NCBI RefSeq assembly: GCF_001296045.1
Contig: NZ_LJHS01000016.1
Coordinates: forward strand, 62,001-126,000
Direction: 5' to 3'
DNA from: Rhizobium sp. AAP43
GTDB lineage: Bacteria > Pseudomonadota > Alphaproteobacteria > Rhizobiales > Rhizobiaceae
DNA: 64,000 bases
Shown: positions 37,703 through 45,785 of the stretch, piece after piece
How the letters are laid out: the number at the start of each line of letters is the position of its first letter
Position numbering within the stretch: position 1 is the stretch's first letter
Made by a program: the position numbers and the translations under genes
The notes under the pieces: generated by a model
Told to the model about the DNA's origin: nothing
The model's database searches: none
The model's input: the letters and a program-made list of their open reading frames with translations, nothing else

Positions 37703-38677
37703 TCATACGACCAGTGTTCTAAGTCGCTCATAGAGACCATCTTCGATATAGATCGAGACAACTTCATCCAGAGTGTCGGTGGACGCCGCAGAGAGCACTT
37801 CAGCCTCGCCGCCGATGGCCAGAATGAACTGTGTCTGGTCCGCAGGCGGACGCGCCGCAACACCACTTGTCTCGCTGGATTGGGTGCCAGACTGCTGATC
37901 CGCCATGTAAGCAAGCATGGAGAGTAGTTTCTCTGCCGAGGCCGGAGCATGCATCGCGCCTCCGGCCGTCGCGCTATCCGACAACACCTTTTGAATCTCG
38001 CCGACCTGCTCGAGGCGTTCGGAAGCCAAGGCCGCCTGCAGGGATGCAAGTCGCTCCTGACGGCCTTTCTCGTCATCCACGCGCGCAGGGTCGGCTATCT
38101 CTTCCTGAACGGCGACTTCACTTGCCGACTTCGGGTCAGCCGCATCCTTCAGTCGCGTGAACACACGGTTGACGGCATCTGTGACACCACCGCGCCCTGC
38201 CGATTTTTCCAAAGCCGCATTCAAGCGCTCCGTGCCATCGCCAGTGGGGTCACTGAGGGCGGAAACGAAAGTCGTCAGCGAGATTCCCAGTTTGTCGAGA
38301 CCAACAGCCCGCTCCAGTTCACTGCGAGCCATGGCATCCATTTTGGAGACAATGTCTTCGATGAGTTTTCCCAAAGTGAAGTAGGAGCGGGATCGATCAA
38401 CATCGAGACCAAGTTTCTCGGCCAGCTTGTCGGCGACCTTCATCTTCAATTCGTTGACACTGACATTCTCATGATTGAACATGGAGGAGACGATTTTTGC
38501 CCGGGAACGTCGGGCTTCCTCGCTTACCGTCATACGCGCTTCGACCAGCGGATCGGCCTTTTGCGCGATGCCCGCTTTTTCGTTCTCTTCCTTGTGACGC
38601 GCATCCCACTGCTCTGCGATCGACCGGAGTATGTCCGTCGCCACAAGGCCTTGGGCTTTCTCAGTCGGAAAAAGCAT
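37703..38677 (-). CDS. Predicted alpha-helical protein of unknown function
   Basis: 324 aa, not recognised. The sequence is rich in Ala, Glu, Lys and Asp with long predicted helices. Notable stretches are NVSVNELKMKVADKLAEKLG and SYFTLGKLIEDIVSKMD in the first half, and a Glu/Ala-rich helical segment around 200-240. No signal peptide or membrane segment is present. The C-terminal 60 residues (DQTQFILAIGGEAEVLSAAS, then TLDEVVSIYIEDGLYERLRT) form a more ordered block. The ATG at 38677 has AAGG 8 nt upstream. Downstream it faces the 37261-37702 gap; upstream it is followed by the RNase D-like gene on the same strand. Confidence 0.7.
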   Translation of the reverse strand: MLFPTEKAQGLVATDILRSIAEQWDARHKEENEKAGIAQKADPLVEARMTVSEEARRSRAKIVSSMFNHENVSVNELKMKVADKLAEKLGLDVDRSRSYFTLGKLIEDIVSKMDAMARSELERAVGLDKLGISLTTFVSALSDPTGDGTERLNAALEKSAGRGGVTDAVNRVFTRLKDAADPKSASEVAVQEEIADPARVDDEKGRQERLASLQAALASERLEQVGEIQKVLSDSATAGGAMHAPASAEKLLSMLAYMADQQSGTQSSETSGVAARPPADQTQFILAIGGEAEVLSAASTDTLDEVVSIYIEDGLYERLRTLVV

Positions 38678-38751
38678 GAGGCACACCTTAGATTACACGG
38701 AAAGGGTTTTCTCCATCTTTCCGATGCAACCTGAAGAAAAACTTAAACCCG

Positions 38752-39378
38752 TCAACTATGTGCAAAAATATCTGTCTCGTTCCAGCCGAGCAGATCAAGT
38801 TTCGCTCTTGTCGGCAGGAATTGAAAGCAGGCCTCAGCATGTTCAAGGCGACCATCTCGGATCAGCCGGGCATGAAGTTTGTCCCGCAGCGCATGGAGAT
38901 AGAGCACATCAGAGGCTGCGTATTCCATCTGTGCTTGCGAAAGCACTTCGGCTGCCCAATCCGAAGATTGCTGGGCCTTGGAAATGTCTACCTCGAGCAT
39001 TTCCTTGAGATTATCTTTCAACCCATGGCGATCTGTATAGGTCCGCGACAGACGGGATGCGATCTTGGTGCAAAAGACTGGAGCCGATGTCACACCAAAG
39101 GTGTGAAAGAGCACCGCAATGTCAAACCGACCATAGTGAAAGATCTTCTGACGCATGGGATCAGCCAACATGGCGACGAGGTTTGGCGCTTGCGTCTGAC
39201 CGGCTGCAATCCGGATGACATCGGCGCTCCCGTCGCCTGGAGACAGCTGGACAACGCATAGACGATCTCGACGCGGGACCAGGCCGAGCGTCTCTGTGTC
39301 GATTGCAATCGCATCCGTGTATCGCGCCGCATCTTCGGCAGAAATGTCACATTCGTGATAGCGGATCGTCGCAGGCAT
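38752..39378 (-). CDS. Short ribonuclease D-like 3'-5' exonuclease
   Basis: 208 aa. DEDD-type exonuclease domain only. Exo I is IAIDTETLGL (D and E), Exo II is KIFHYGRFDIAVL, and Exo III is MEYAASDVLYLHAL, with Tyr and Asp at the expected YxxxD positions, so it is the DEDDy class. The HRDC domains of full RNase D are absent; this short form is common in Rhizobiaceae. It should trim the 3' ends of RNAs. GGAGACGGAC lies just before the ATG. Confidence 0.9.
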   Translation of the reverse strand: MPATIRYHECDISAEDAARYTDAIAIDTETLGLVPRRDRLCVVQLSPGDGSADVIRIAAGQTQAPNLVAMLADPMRQKIFHYGRFDIAVLFHTFGVTSAPVFCTKIASRLSRTYTDRHGLKDNLKEMLEVDISKAQQSSDWAAEVLSQAQMEYAASDVLYLHALRDKLHARLIRDGRLEHAEACFQFLPTRAKLDLLGWNETDIFAHS

Positions 39379-39675
39379 GTCCGTCTCCAGTCCTTCGTCA
39401 TTGCTGGAAGCCTATAGCTCAAAGAGCCCGTCCCCGCCATCGATACAAGACACAAGTCAATCGGACCCAAGGAGAAGACGACCATTGGTTGAGCATTGCT
39501 CAAAATGCATGATGGCGGGAACTCTAAACCGTCGGCAGTGTCGAAATGATCAGACGTAGCTTTCGATTTCGCGCGAAAATGAGGGAACCAAAGGCGATGA
39601 TGCTCGTATCATCGCATAATTGAACATAAGTGATGTTTGCCCTAATCACAGCTATGCACTACGCGCACTGGTGCG
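39379..39675. other. Intergenic region upstream of the CCTCC small RNA
   Basis: About 300 nt between the RNase D-like gene and the predicted promoter of the small RNA. It must hold the RNase D-like promoter on the minus strand. I see no gene or strong motif in it. Confidence 0.4.
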
Positions 39676-39704
39676 TTGCAACAAAGATAGTTGGCATACC
39701 ATAC
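39676..39704 (+). promoter_or_regulatory. Putative promoter of the CCTCC small RNA (RpoH-like)
   Basis: TTGCAA (39676-39681) and CCATAC (39699-39704) are 17 nt apart and resemble the heat-shock sigma (RpoH) pattern of rhizobia more than sigma-70. An alternative is TTGGCA (39691) with TAAGAA (39714). Either gives a start near 39711-39726. Confidence 0.35.
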
Positions 39705-39710
39705 GACTCG

Positions 39711-39846
39711 CCTTAAGAATAAAGCATCGAAGCGACGCACTCCTCCTCCCAGCGTCGCTCGAGAGGATCGGCAATACTCCTCCTCCTCCCAATTGCCGAT
39801 CGAGTTTAAGAGCCTGGCGCATCCTCCTCCCGCGCCAGGCTCTTTT
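39711..39846 (+). ncRNA. Small RNA with three anti-Shine-Dalgarno hairpin loops (alpha-r14/Cuckoo-type)
   Basis: There are three consecutive perfect stem-loops. Stem 1 is 8 bp (39731-39738 / 39752-39759), stem 2 is 10 bp (39766-39775 / 39792-39801), and stem 3 is 11-13 bp (39810-39820 / 39832-39842). Stem 3 is followed by TTTT and acts as the terminator. Each loop displays a repeat of CCTCC: ACTCCTCCTCCCA, ACTCCTCCTCCTCCCA and ATCCTCCTCCC. CCUCC is the complement of the ribosome-binding site, so the RNA could pair with many mRNAs. This matches the description of the rhizobial alpha-r14/Cuckoo sRNA class. The 5' end is inferred. Confidence 0.75.
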
Positions 39847-39956
39847 CGTTTCAGCCTCCACGAAACTATTCTGGTGTTATGCCGTTGCGCTCCTTGCTTG
39901 AGAAAGCAAGACTGCCAATGTACACGCGGTTGAAATCAGCAAAGGGAGGGGTTCGG

Positions 39957-41378
39957 ATGGCTGTCAAATTCGGAACAAGTGGGCTTAGAGGCCTGTCTGT
40001 CGATCTGGTTGGCTCGGTATCGGCTCTCCACGCAACCGCCTTCTGCCGCCATCTTGTTGATCTTGGTCTTTCTTCCGGATCCCCGATCGTAATCGGTCAG
40101 GATTTCCGCCCTTCAAGCCCAGAGATTGCCTCCACCGTAATGGCAGCCGTGGCACGGATGGGATTCAAGCCGGTGGATTGCGGCACCATCCCGACACCCG
40201 CGCTCGCGCTTTATGGCACGTCTATTGGCGCAGCAGGCCTGATGATCACGGGCTCGCATATTCCAGCTGATCGAAACGGGATCAAATTCTATCGCCCTGA
40301 CGGCGAAATCGACAAGCAAGACGAAGACGCCATTACCAGGCTAGCACGCGAGCTCGCCACTGATGCTAGCGCCAATCTCGTCGAAACCGGCAGCGGTGAG
40401 CAGGCAGAGACAGAAGCAACCGGACTTTTCCTGAAGCGGAATTTAGGCGTCCTTGCTCCGGAGGCTTTAGCCGGCAAGCGCATTGGCGTTTACCAACACA
40501 GCTCTGTTGCACGAGACATGCTGGTCAGCATGCTAGAGGCTTATGGCGCGACCGTCTTTCCTCTCGGTCGTTCCGACCGATTCATTCCGGTCGATACCGA
40601 AGCGGTCTCGGATGATACGATCCGGCTTCTAGCAGGATGGTCGGATGAACTCGGCCTCGACTCGATCCTCTCAACAGACGGAGATGGCGATCGTCCATTG
40701 GTGACTGACGAGCATGGCCTTCCCCTGCGCGGAGATTTCCTTGGCTTGCTTTCTGCGGGCTTCCTCGATGCGCGAGTGGTGGCGACACCTGTGACCTCAA
40801 ACTCCGGACTGGAACGTGACAAGCGTTTCGAGATCAGCAGGACACGGGTAGGTTCGCCCTATGTCATTGCCGCGATGAATGAAGCGATTGCCGCCGGACG
40901 CGATCGGGTGCTCGGTTTCGAGGCCAATGGGGGCCTTATGCTGGGAACAGACTTTTCCCTTGGCACAAAAAACCTGAAGGCGCTGCCGACACGCGACAGT
41001 TTCCTGCCGGCGCTGGCAGCACTCGGAACGGCTGCGAACCGAGGCTTGCCACTCTCGCGACTCGTTGATGACTTCAAGCTGCCGGTCGCCCTTAGTGACC
41101 GGCTGGAGAATTACCCAACCGAACGTAGTCAGGCGCTGATGCAGGCCCTCACGACGTCGCGGGCGGCGCTTGATGACTTTCTATCGCCTTTGGGGAATGT
41201 GCGCTCCATCAACGAAGTTGATGGTCTGCGACTTACACTGACGGACGATCGCGTGATCCACTTGCGGCCTTCGGGCAATGCCCCGGAGATGCGCTGCTAT
41301 GTAGAAGCTGCGGACCAGAATTCTGCGAGAGACCTTTTGGAACGCGGCCTCGCCCTGATCGCATCGTGGAAGGGTTGA
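39957..41378 (+). CDS. Phosphomannomutase/phosphoglucomutase-family alpha-D-phosphohexomutase
   Basis: 473 aa. Four-domain phosphohexomutase. The N-terminus VKFGTSGLRG holds the substrate loop, and the phosphoserine loop is ITGSHIPADRNGIKFY (about residues 95-110). The Mg-binding loop STDGDGDRPLV and the sugar-binding GFEANGG motif follow. Domain 4 contains the phosphate-binding RPSGNAPEMR. The phosphoserine context GSHIP differs slightly from the usual ASHNP. GGGAGGGG lies 6 nt before the ATG. It interconverts hexose 1- and 6-phosphates, probably for surface polysaccharide; the substrate is not fixed by sequence. It follows the small RNA by 110 nt. Confidence 0.9.
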   Translation: MAVKFGTSGLRGLSVDLVGSVSALHATAFCRHLVDLGLSSGSPIVIGQDFRPSSPEIASTVMAAVARMGFKPVDCGTIPTPALALYGTSIGAAGLMITGSHIPADRNGIKFYRPDGEIDKQDEDAITRLARELATDASANLVETGSGEQAETEATGLFLKRNLGVLAPEALAGKRIGVYQHSSVARDMLVSMLEAYGATVFPLGRSDRFIPVDTEAVSDDTIRLLAGWSDELGLDSILSTDGDGDRPLVTDEHGLPLRGDFLGLLSAGFLDARVVATPVTSNSGLERDKRFEISRTRVGSPYVIAAMNEAIAAGRDRVLGFEANGGLMLGTDFSLGTKNLKALPTRDSFLPALAALGTAANRGLPLSRLVDDFKLPVALSDRLENYPTERSQALMQALTTSRAALDDFLSPLGNVRSINEVDGLRLTLTDDRVIHLRPSGNAPEMRCYVEAADQNSARDLLERGLALIASWKG

Positions 41379-41430
41379 ACCACCCGAGCGAAAAACACGT
41401 ATCTGTCATGAAACAACAGATGAGGATTTC

Positions 41431-42174
41431 ATGACGAAGATCGCCTGGATAACCGGCGCAAGTTCCGGGATTGGCAAGGCCCTTGCCGAACGACTCGCCC
41501 GCGGCGGCTACAAGGTCGCCATTAGTGCAAGAAGTGCGGAAGCCCTTGATGAGATCGCCGGGTCTTTTCCCGGTAAGATCCATGCCTTTCCGCTCGATGT
41601 CACCGATCCGCCGTCTGTCGATCGTGTTCGCTTAGAGATTGAGGCCCAGCTCGGACAGATTGATCTCGCGGTTTTCGCGGCAGGCTCATACACGCGAGAT
41701 TACGCATCCGACTTCAGTGCCGCGCGGACAAAGCAGATGTTCGACCTGAACGTGATTGGCACGGCATCCTGCCTTGAGACCATCATGCCATCAATGATTG
41801 CCCGCAAAGCCGGCCACATCGCCGTCATTGCGTCGGTCTCCGGCTATGTTGGGCTGCCAGGTGCTGCGAGTTACGGTGCCACGAAGGCTGCACTCAACGC
41901 ATTGTGCGAATCGCTCTATCCGGAACTTGACCAGCACGGCGTGAAGATCACGATCATCAACCCTGGCTTTATCGATACTCCGCTGACGAAGAAGAACGAT
42001 TTCCCGATGCCTTTCCTGATTTCGGCCGAGGAAGCGGCAGAAATCATCGTTGCAGGTCTCGGCAGCGGTCGGTTCGAGATCATCTTTCCGTGGAAGATGG
42101 CTTTGGCTGTCCGCTTTCTCCACGCGTTGCCGCACGCGTTACGATTCGCGCTCACGCGTCGGATGCTCAGGTGA
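41431..42174 (+). CDS. Short-chain dehydrogenase/reductase
   Basis: 247 aa. Rossmann fold with TGASSGIG (cofactor), NVIGT, catalytic Ser in IASVSG, and YGATK with Tyr and Lys. The C-terminal end has a hydrophobic stretch (FPWKMALAVRFLHALPHALRF) that may bind membranes. In many proteobacteria such an SDR sits in the cfa–DUF1365–flavoprotein operon; here it lies next to it but on the opposite strand, ending 12 nt from the cfa stop. The reaction is unknown. Confidence 0.88.
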   Translation: MTKIAWITGASSGIGKALAERLARGGYKVAISARSAEALDEIAGSFPGKIHAFPLDVTDPPSVDRVRLEIEAQLGQIDLAVFAAGSYTRDYASDFSAARTKQMFDLNVIGTASCLETIMPSMIARKAGHIAVIASVSGYVGLPGAASYGATKAALNALCESLYPELDQHGVKITIINPGFIDTPLTKKNDFPMPFLISAEEAAEIIVAGLGSGRFEIIFPWKMALAVRFLHALPHALRFALTRRMLR

Positions 42175-42186
42175 AGGCGTACCAGT

Positions 42187-43404
42187 TCAAGCCGGATTTT
42201 CGAGCTTGAACTGGACCACGTCGATGCGGCCGTGGCGGAAGCCGACGGCGCAATATTGCAGATACAGGCGCCACATGCGGTAGAAGCGGCGATCAAAGCC
42301 CTGTGGCTCGATCTTCTGCCAGTTCGCCATGAAGGCGCCGTCCCATTCAACCAGCGTCCGATCATAGTCCGCGCCAAAACGGAAAGCGTCCGTCACGGCA
42401 AGACCTGAGCTGACCGCTTGCTTTCCGAAGACCTCGACAGACGGCAGCATGCCGCCAGGGAAAATGTAGGTCTGGATGAAGTCGGCACTCCGGCGGTAGT
42501 GCTCAAACCTTTGTTCGTCGATGGTGATCGTTTGAACAAGCGCCGCACCACCTGTGACCAAACGTGACCGCAGGGTGTCGAAATAGGTCGGCCAATTCTC
42601 TTCGCCGACCGCCTCAAACATTTCGATCGACACGATCTTGTCAAACTGGCCATGACAATCACGGTAGTCCTCGAGCCGGATGTCTGCACGATCGGCGAGA
42701 CCAGCGCGCGCCAGGCGTTCCCGGGCGAATTGCGCCTGTTCGGTCGAGAGCGTCAGACCTGTCACCCGGCAACCGGTCGTCCTAATTGCATATTCCGCAA
42801 AGCCACCCCAGCCGCAGCCCACTTCCAGCACATGGTGGCCGGGACCGATCGACAGTTCGCGCAGGATGCGTGCGTATTTGGCCTCCTGTGCTTCGGCAAG
42901 CGACATTCCCGGTGAGGTATACAGAGCCGATGAATAGGTCATCGTCCTGTCGAGCCAGAGACGGTAGAATTCATTGCCCAGGTCATAGTGGAAGGCAATA
43001 TTCCGGCGGCTGCCTTTCTTCGAGTTTCGGCGTAACAGATGCCGGAGCCGTGCCAGGCGCCCGAAGATCGCCGAGGACTTCAGGACACTGCCCAGATGCG
43101 CTTCATTCATCACCGCCAGTTCCAGGAGATCGCCAAGATTGGGCGTCTCTAGCTCTTCATCAATGTAAGCCTGCGCAAATCCAAGTGTCCCGCCGGTCAG
43201 AATGCGAAACATGGCCTTTGCACTGCGCACCTGCAGGATGGCATGAGGCCCCGGCCGTTTGCCCGTGGCGTCGTGATCAGCATGCCCTTCGAACCGCAGC
43301 GTCAGGCGCCCTATGGCGATCCGATCCGCCCAGGCGCACAGCACGCGCTGCCAGAGGGGGCGCCCGATCTGGGCAGCGGCAATTTCACGTTCTGCATGAC
43401 TCAT
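42187..43404 (-). CDS. cfa: Cyclopropane-fatty-acid synthase-like SAM methyltransferase
   Basis: 405 aa. SAM-dependent enzyme acting on unsaturated fatty acyl chains of phospholipids. An N-terminal lipid-binding domain (1-110) precedes the methyltransferase core, with FHYDLGNEFYRLWLD, VLEVGCGWGGFAEYA (SAM site, about 195) and the EMFEAVGEENW segment. The ATG overlaps the DUF1365 stop (ATGA). It is the last gene of a three-gene operon divergent from rpoE–chrR. In Rhodobacter the corresponding genes belong to the RpoE singlet-oxygen regulon and include UfaM of furan fatty acid synthesis, so the product may be a methylated rather than cyclopropanated acid. Confidence 0.92.
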   Translation of the reverse strand: MSHAEREIAAAQIGRPLWQRVLCAWADRIAIGRLTLRFEGHADHDATGKRPGPHAILQVRSAKAMFRILTGGTLGFAQAYIDEELETPNLGDLLELAVMNEAHLGSVLKSSAIFGRLARLRHLLRRNSKKGSRRNIAFHYDLGNEFYRLWLDRTMTYSSALYTSPGMSLAEAQEAKYARILRELSIGPGHHVLEVGCGWGGFAEYAIRTTGCRVTGLTLSTEQAQFARERLARAGLADRADIRLEDYRDCHGQFDKIVSIEMFEAVGEENWPTYFDTLRSRLVTGGAALVQTITIDEQRFEHYRRSADFIQTYIFPGGMLPSVEVFGKQAVSSGLAVTDAFRFGADYDRTLVEWDGAFMANWQKIEPQGFDRRFYRMWRLYLQYCAVGFRHGRIDVVQFKLENPA

Positions 43405-44192
43405 GGCTTGCTCATTCCGTTCTGCATGACAATCGTGGACGCAATTGGCTCACTGGCAGGCTTGTGACGATGCAGCGGCACGCCTTTGCCCCAGAGCTTG
43501 AAGGCTTCCCAGTGAATTCCAGCAGTTACCTTGAGGGTCATCAGTGGGTAGGTCACAAGCATCCAGAACAGGCTCCGGTCGGACAATGCGATGCGGTTGC
43601 CGGAAAAGCGGGCAAAGAGAAGCGGGCCCGCCTCGTCGGATTCCCCGATATGGATATCGATTGCTTCAGCCGGCGGCTTGATCCGGAAATCATAGCGGCA
43701 GTTCATCGGTATGAACGGCGACACATACATTTCCTTCGCGCATTGATGGCGCAGCACAGGCTCGTCGCTATCGACCGGAATGACGTAGGTGTGGCGCTCG
43801 TGGAAAGTATTGCTGACTTCGTAGAGCATCGCTTTCATTTCCCCCTCGGAAGTCTGGCAGAAGTAGACCGTCAGAGGATTGAAAACATATCCGAAAATCC
43901 TTGGATAGCAGAGCATGCGAATGGTCATGCCCGCGGGATTTATGCCCGCCTCCTGCAGGCGCGCGCCAATCCAGGCGCGCAGCTCACCGGGAACGCCATC
44001 GCCATGATCAGCATCATGCACCGAATAGACAGCCCGGCGATTATGTCCGAACAGGCGAAGCGAGCGATCGAGTTGATCCAGTTCATCCAAGTCGATCAAC
44101 AGCGAGAAGACGCTGTAGCTGAGCTTATGCTGCTTGGGTCGTTTTCTGACATGCAGAACCTGACCAGCATAGATTGCTGACGATATGCTCAT
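43401..44192 (-). CDS. DUF1365 family protein
   Basis: 263 aa. DUF1365 proteins are of unknown biochemistry and almost always neighbour a Cfa-like methyltransferase and a flavin amine-oxidase-like protein. Typical motifs are GHVRKRPKQHKLSYSVF-type sequence at the N-terminus (here AGQVLHVRKRPKQHKLSYSV), CYPRIFGYVFNPLTVYFC (about residue 115), EVSNTFHERHTYVIP and PFIPMNCRYDF. Both ends overlap neighbours by 4 nt (ATGA), so the three genes are translationally coupled. Probably lipid modification at the membrane. Confidence 0.93.
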   Translation of the reverse strand: MSISSAIYAGQVLHVRKRPKQHKLSYSVFSLLIDLDELDQLDRSLRLFGHNRRAVYSVHDADHGDGVPGELRAWIGARLQEAGINPAGMTIRMLCYPRIFGYVFNPLTVYFCQTSEGEMKAMLYEVSNTFHERHTYVIPVDSDEPVLRHQCAKEMYVSPFIPMNCRYDFRIKPPAEAIDIHIGESDEAGPLLFARFSGNRIALSDRSLFWMLVTYPLMTLKVTAGIHWEAFKLWGKGVPLHRHKPASEPIASTIVMQNGMSKP

Positions 44193-45547
44193 TCGGCCGC
44201 CTCGAGCTGGCGCTCAACGACAATGCGGCCTGATTCATTTTCAACGTTCCAGGGACGTCGCACACCTCCGAGGGCCTCCGCGACGGCCAGTCCCGATTGA
44301 AGGCCATCCTCATGGAAGCCACTTCCGAAGTAGGCACCGCAGAACCAGGTATTACGCTGGCCCTGAAGGCTCCAGAGTTTCTTCTGGGCCATGATCGCCC
44401 CTGTGTCGAAAAGGGGATGTTCATACTGGAAGGTTCCGAACACCTTCGCTGGATCGACTGGCCTGCAAGGATTGAGCGTGACGAAAACGGGGCGGTCCGT
44501 CTCAAGCGATTGCAGCAGGTTCATCCAGTAGGTCACGCAGAGTGTTTCTGTTCCCTGGTCCGTTTCGTCGGCCACATAATTCCAACTTGACCAGACCGCC
44601 TTCCGCTTTGGCATCAGGTTTTCATCGCTATGCAGCACTGCGACATTTGGTGTGTACTGAAATGTACCCAGCAGCGTCCGTTCGCGCTCATCGGCATCTT
44701 CAAGCATGTCAAGGCTTTGGGTCGCATGAGTGGCAAGAACCACATGATCGAAGCGATCGACCCCACCATGGACGTCGAGAATTTCGACACCCGCACCACT
44801 CCGACGAATCCGTGAAACTGCCGTCGAGAGACGGACCTCGCCCGAAAAATCGGCCAGTATGCGCGCCACATATTCCCGGCTACCACCCTTGACCGTTCGC
44901 CATTGCGGCCTGTCCTTCAGAGACAAGAGCCCATGATTGGCGAAGAAACGGATAAAGGCGTGCAAAGGATAGAGGCGCATTTCCCTGGCCGTTGTGGACC
45001 AGATCGCGGCTCCCATTGGGAGAAGATGATCCTCAATGAAGGATGGCGCATACCTAGCTCTATCCAAATAATCACCGAGGGAGACAGCCTCCAGATCGAC
45101 GCGATCAAGAAGCGTCGGAGCCTCCTTATAAAAGCGGAGAATGTCGCGGATCATTTTCCAGAAGCGCGGACGCAAAAGATTGGATCTTTGCCCGAGCAAA
45201 CCAGACAAGCCTGATCCCGAATACTCGAAGCGTCCACGTTCCAAAGAAGCAGCAAATGACATGCTGGACGGAAGCGTTGGGACATTAAGGTGTTCGAAAA
45301 GCTTGACCAGGTTTGGATAATTCCGGTCATTGTAGACGATGAAGCCGGTATCGACTGGCAGACCCTTCGGGCCAGCATCGACACGAACCGTGTTCGAATG
45401 CCCCCCTGGACGGCCTTCGGTTTCGTAAAGCACGACCTGCGCACTCTTGGAGAGCAGCCAAGCCGAGGACAAACCAGAAATGCCTGATCCTACAACCGCA
45501 ATTCTCGGACTTGAACCAGATGCTGTCTTTGATACGCCGGCGTCCAT
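44189..45547 (-). CDS. FAD-dependent amine-oxidase-like protein (COG2907)
   Basis: 452 aa. Flavoprotein with the N-terminal dinucleotide site RIAVVGSGISGLSSAWLL and the RPGGHSNTV arginine/glycine motif, then VDTGFIVYNDRNYPNL. A C-terminal FAD-binding segment (NTWFCGAYFGSGFHEDG, then SGLAVAEALGG) closes the fold. The ATG at 45547 has AAGGAC 7 nt upstream, while the ATG at 45586 coincides with the predicted transcription start and is rejected. First gene of the operon with DUF1365 and cfa. By context it may desaturate or oxidise a methylated fatty acyl chain, as UfaD is reported to do in Rhodobacter; this is inference. Confidence 0.9.
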   Translation of the reverse strand: MDAGVSKTASGSSPRIAVVGSGISGLSSAWLLSKSAQVVLYETEGRPGGHSNTVRVDAGPKGLPVDTGFIVYNDRNYPNLVKLFEHLNVPTLPSSMSFAASLERGRFEYSGSGLSGLLGQRSNLLRPRFWKMIRDILRFYKEAPTLLDRVDLEAVSLGDYLDRARYAPSFIEDHLLPMGAAIWSTTAREMRLYPLHAFIRFFANHGLLSLKDRPQWRTVKGGSREYVARILADFSGEVRLSTAVSRIRRSGAGVEILDVHGGVDRFDHVVLATHATQSLDMLEDADERERTLLGTFQYTPNVAVLHSDENLMPKRKAVWSSWNYVADETDQGTETLCVTYWMNLLQSLETDRPVFVTLNPCRPVDPAKVFGTFQYEHPLFDTGAIMAQKKLWSLQGQRNTWFCGAYFGSGFHEDGLQSGLAVAEALGGVRRPWNVENESGRIVVERQLEAAE

Positions 45548-45590
45548 CTCAAGTCCTTCATAAAGCAATGTTTCAGACAATCTCATAGCT

Positions 45591-45619
45591 CTCTACGAAG
45601 TCCCATCGCGAGTGGATCG
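45591..45619 (-). promoter_or_regulatory. RpoE (ECF sigma) promoter of the flavoprotein–DUF1365–cfa operon
   Basis: On the minus strand CGATCC (45619-45614) is followed after 16 nt by CGTAGAG (45597-45591). The predicted start is near 45584. The arrangement matches the ECF pattern TGATCC…CGTA and mirrors the facing promoter on the plus strand. Confidence 0.7.
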
Positions 45620-45645
45620 GAATCCCAGGAATTTTTCGCTGACGG

Positions 45646-45674
45646 TGATCTGGCTTAAGTGAGCCGACGTAGAG
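45646..45674 (+). promoter_or_regulatory. RpoE (ECF sigma) promoter of rpoE–chrR
   Basis: TGATCT (45646-45651) is followed after 16 nt by CGTAGAG (45668-45674). Spacing and -10 are identical to the divergent site. The predicted start is near 45682, which suggests autoregulation of the sigma factor and rules out the ATG at 45681 as a normal start. Confidence 0.72.
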
Positions 45675-45785
45675 CTTTGCATGTTTGATGCAATTTCCAT
45701 CTCGGCAGAGGCGTGCCACAATGATGTCCGGCCCAGGGCTCCGACAGATGTGACCGCGAGTCGCCAAAGAAGGAAGAAAAGCGTC

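Noticed and set aside
41356-41385. TGATCG upstream of the SDR as a third RpoE promoter
   Set aside because: No CGTA or TA -10 element occurs at the required spacing, so the SDR cannot be placed in the regulon on this evidence.
45681-45785. Longer rpoE starting at ATG 45681
   Set aside because: The predicted RpoE-dependent transcription start is near 45682, and the extra 35 residues look unlike any sigma region. The TTG at 45786 has a good ribosome site.
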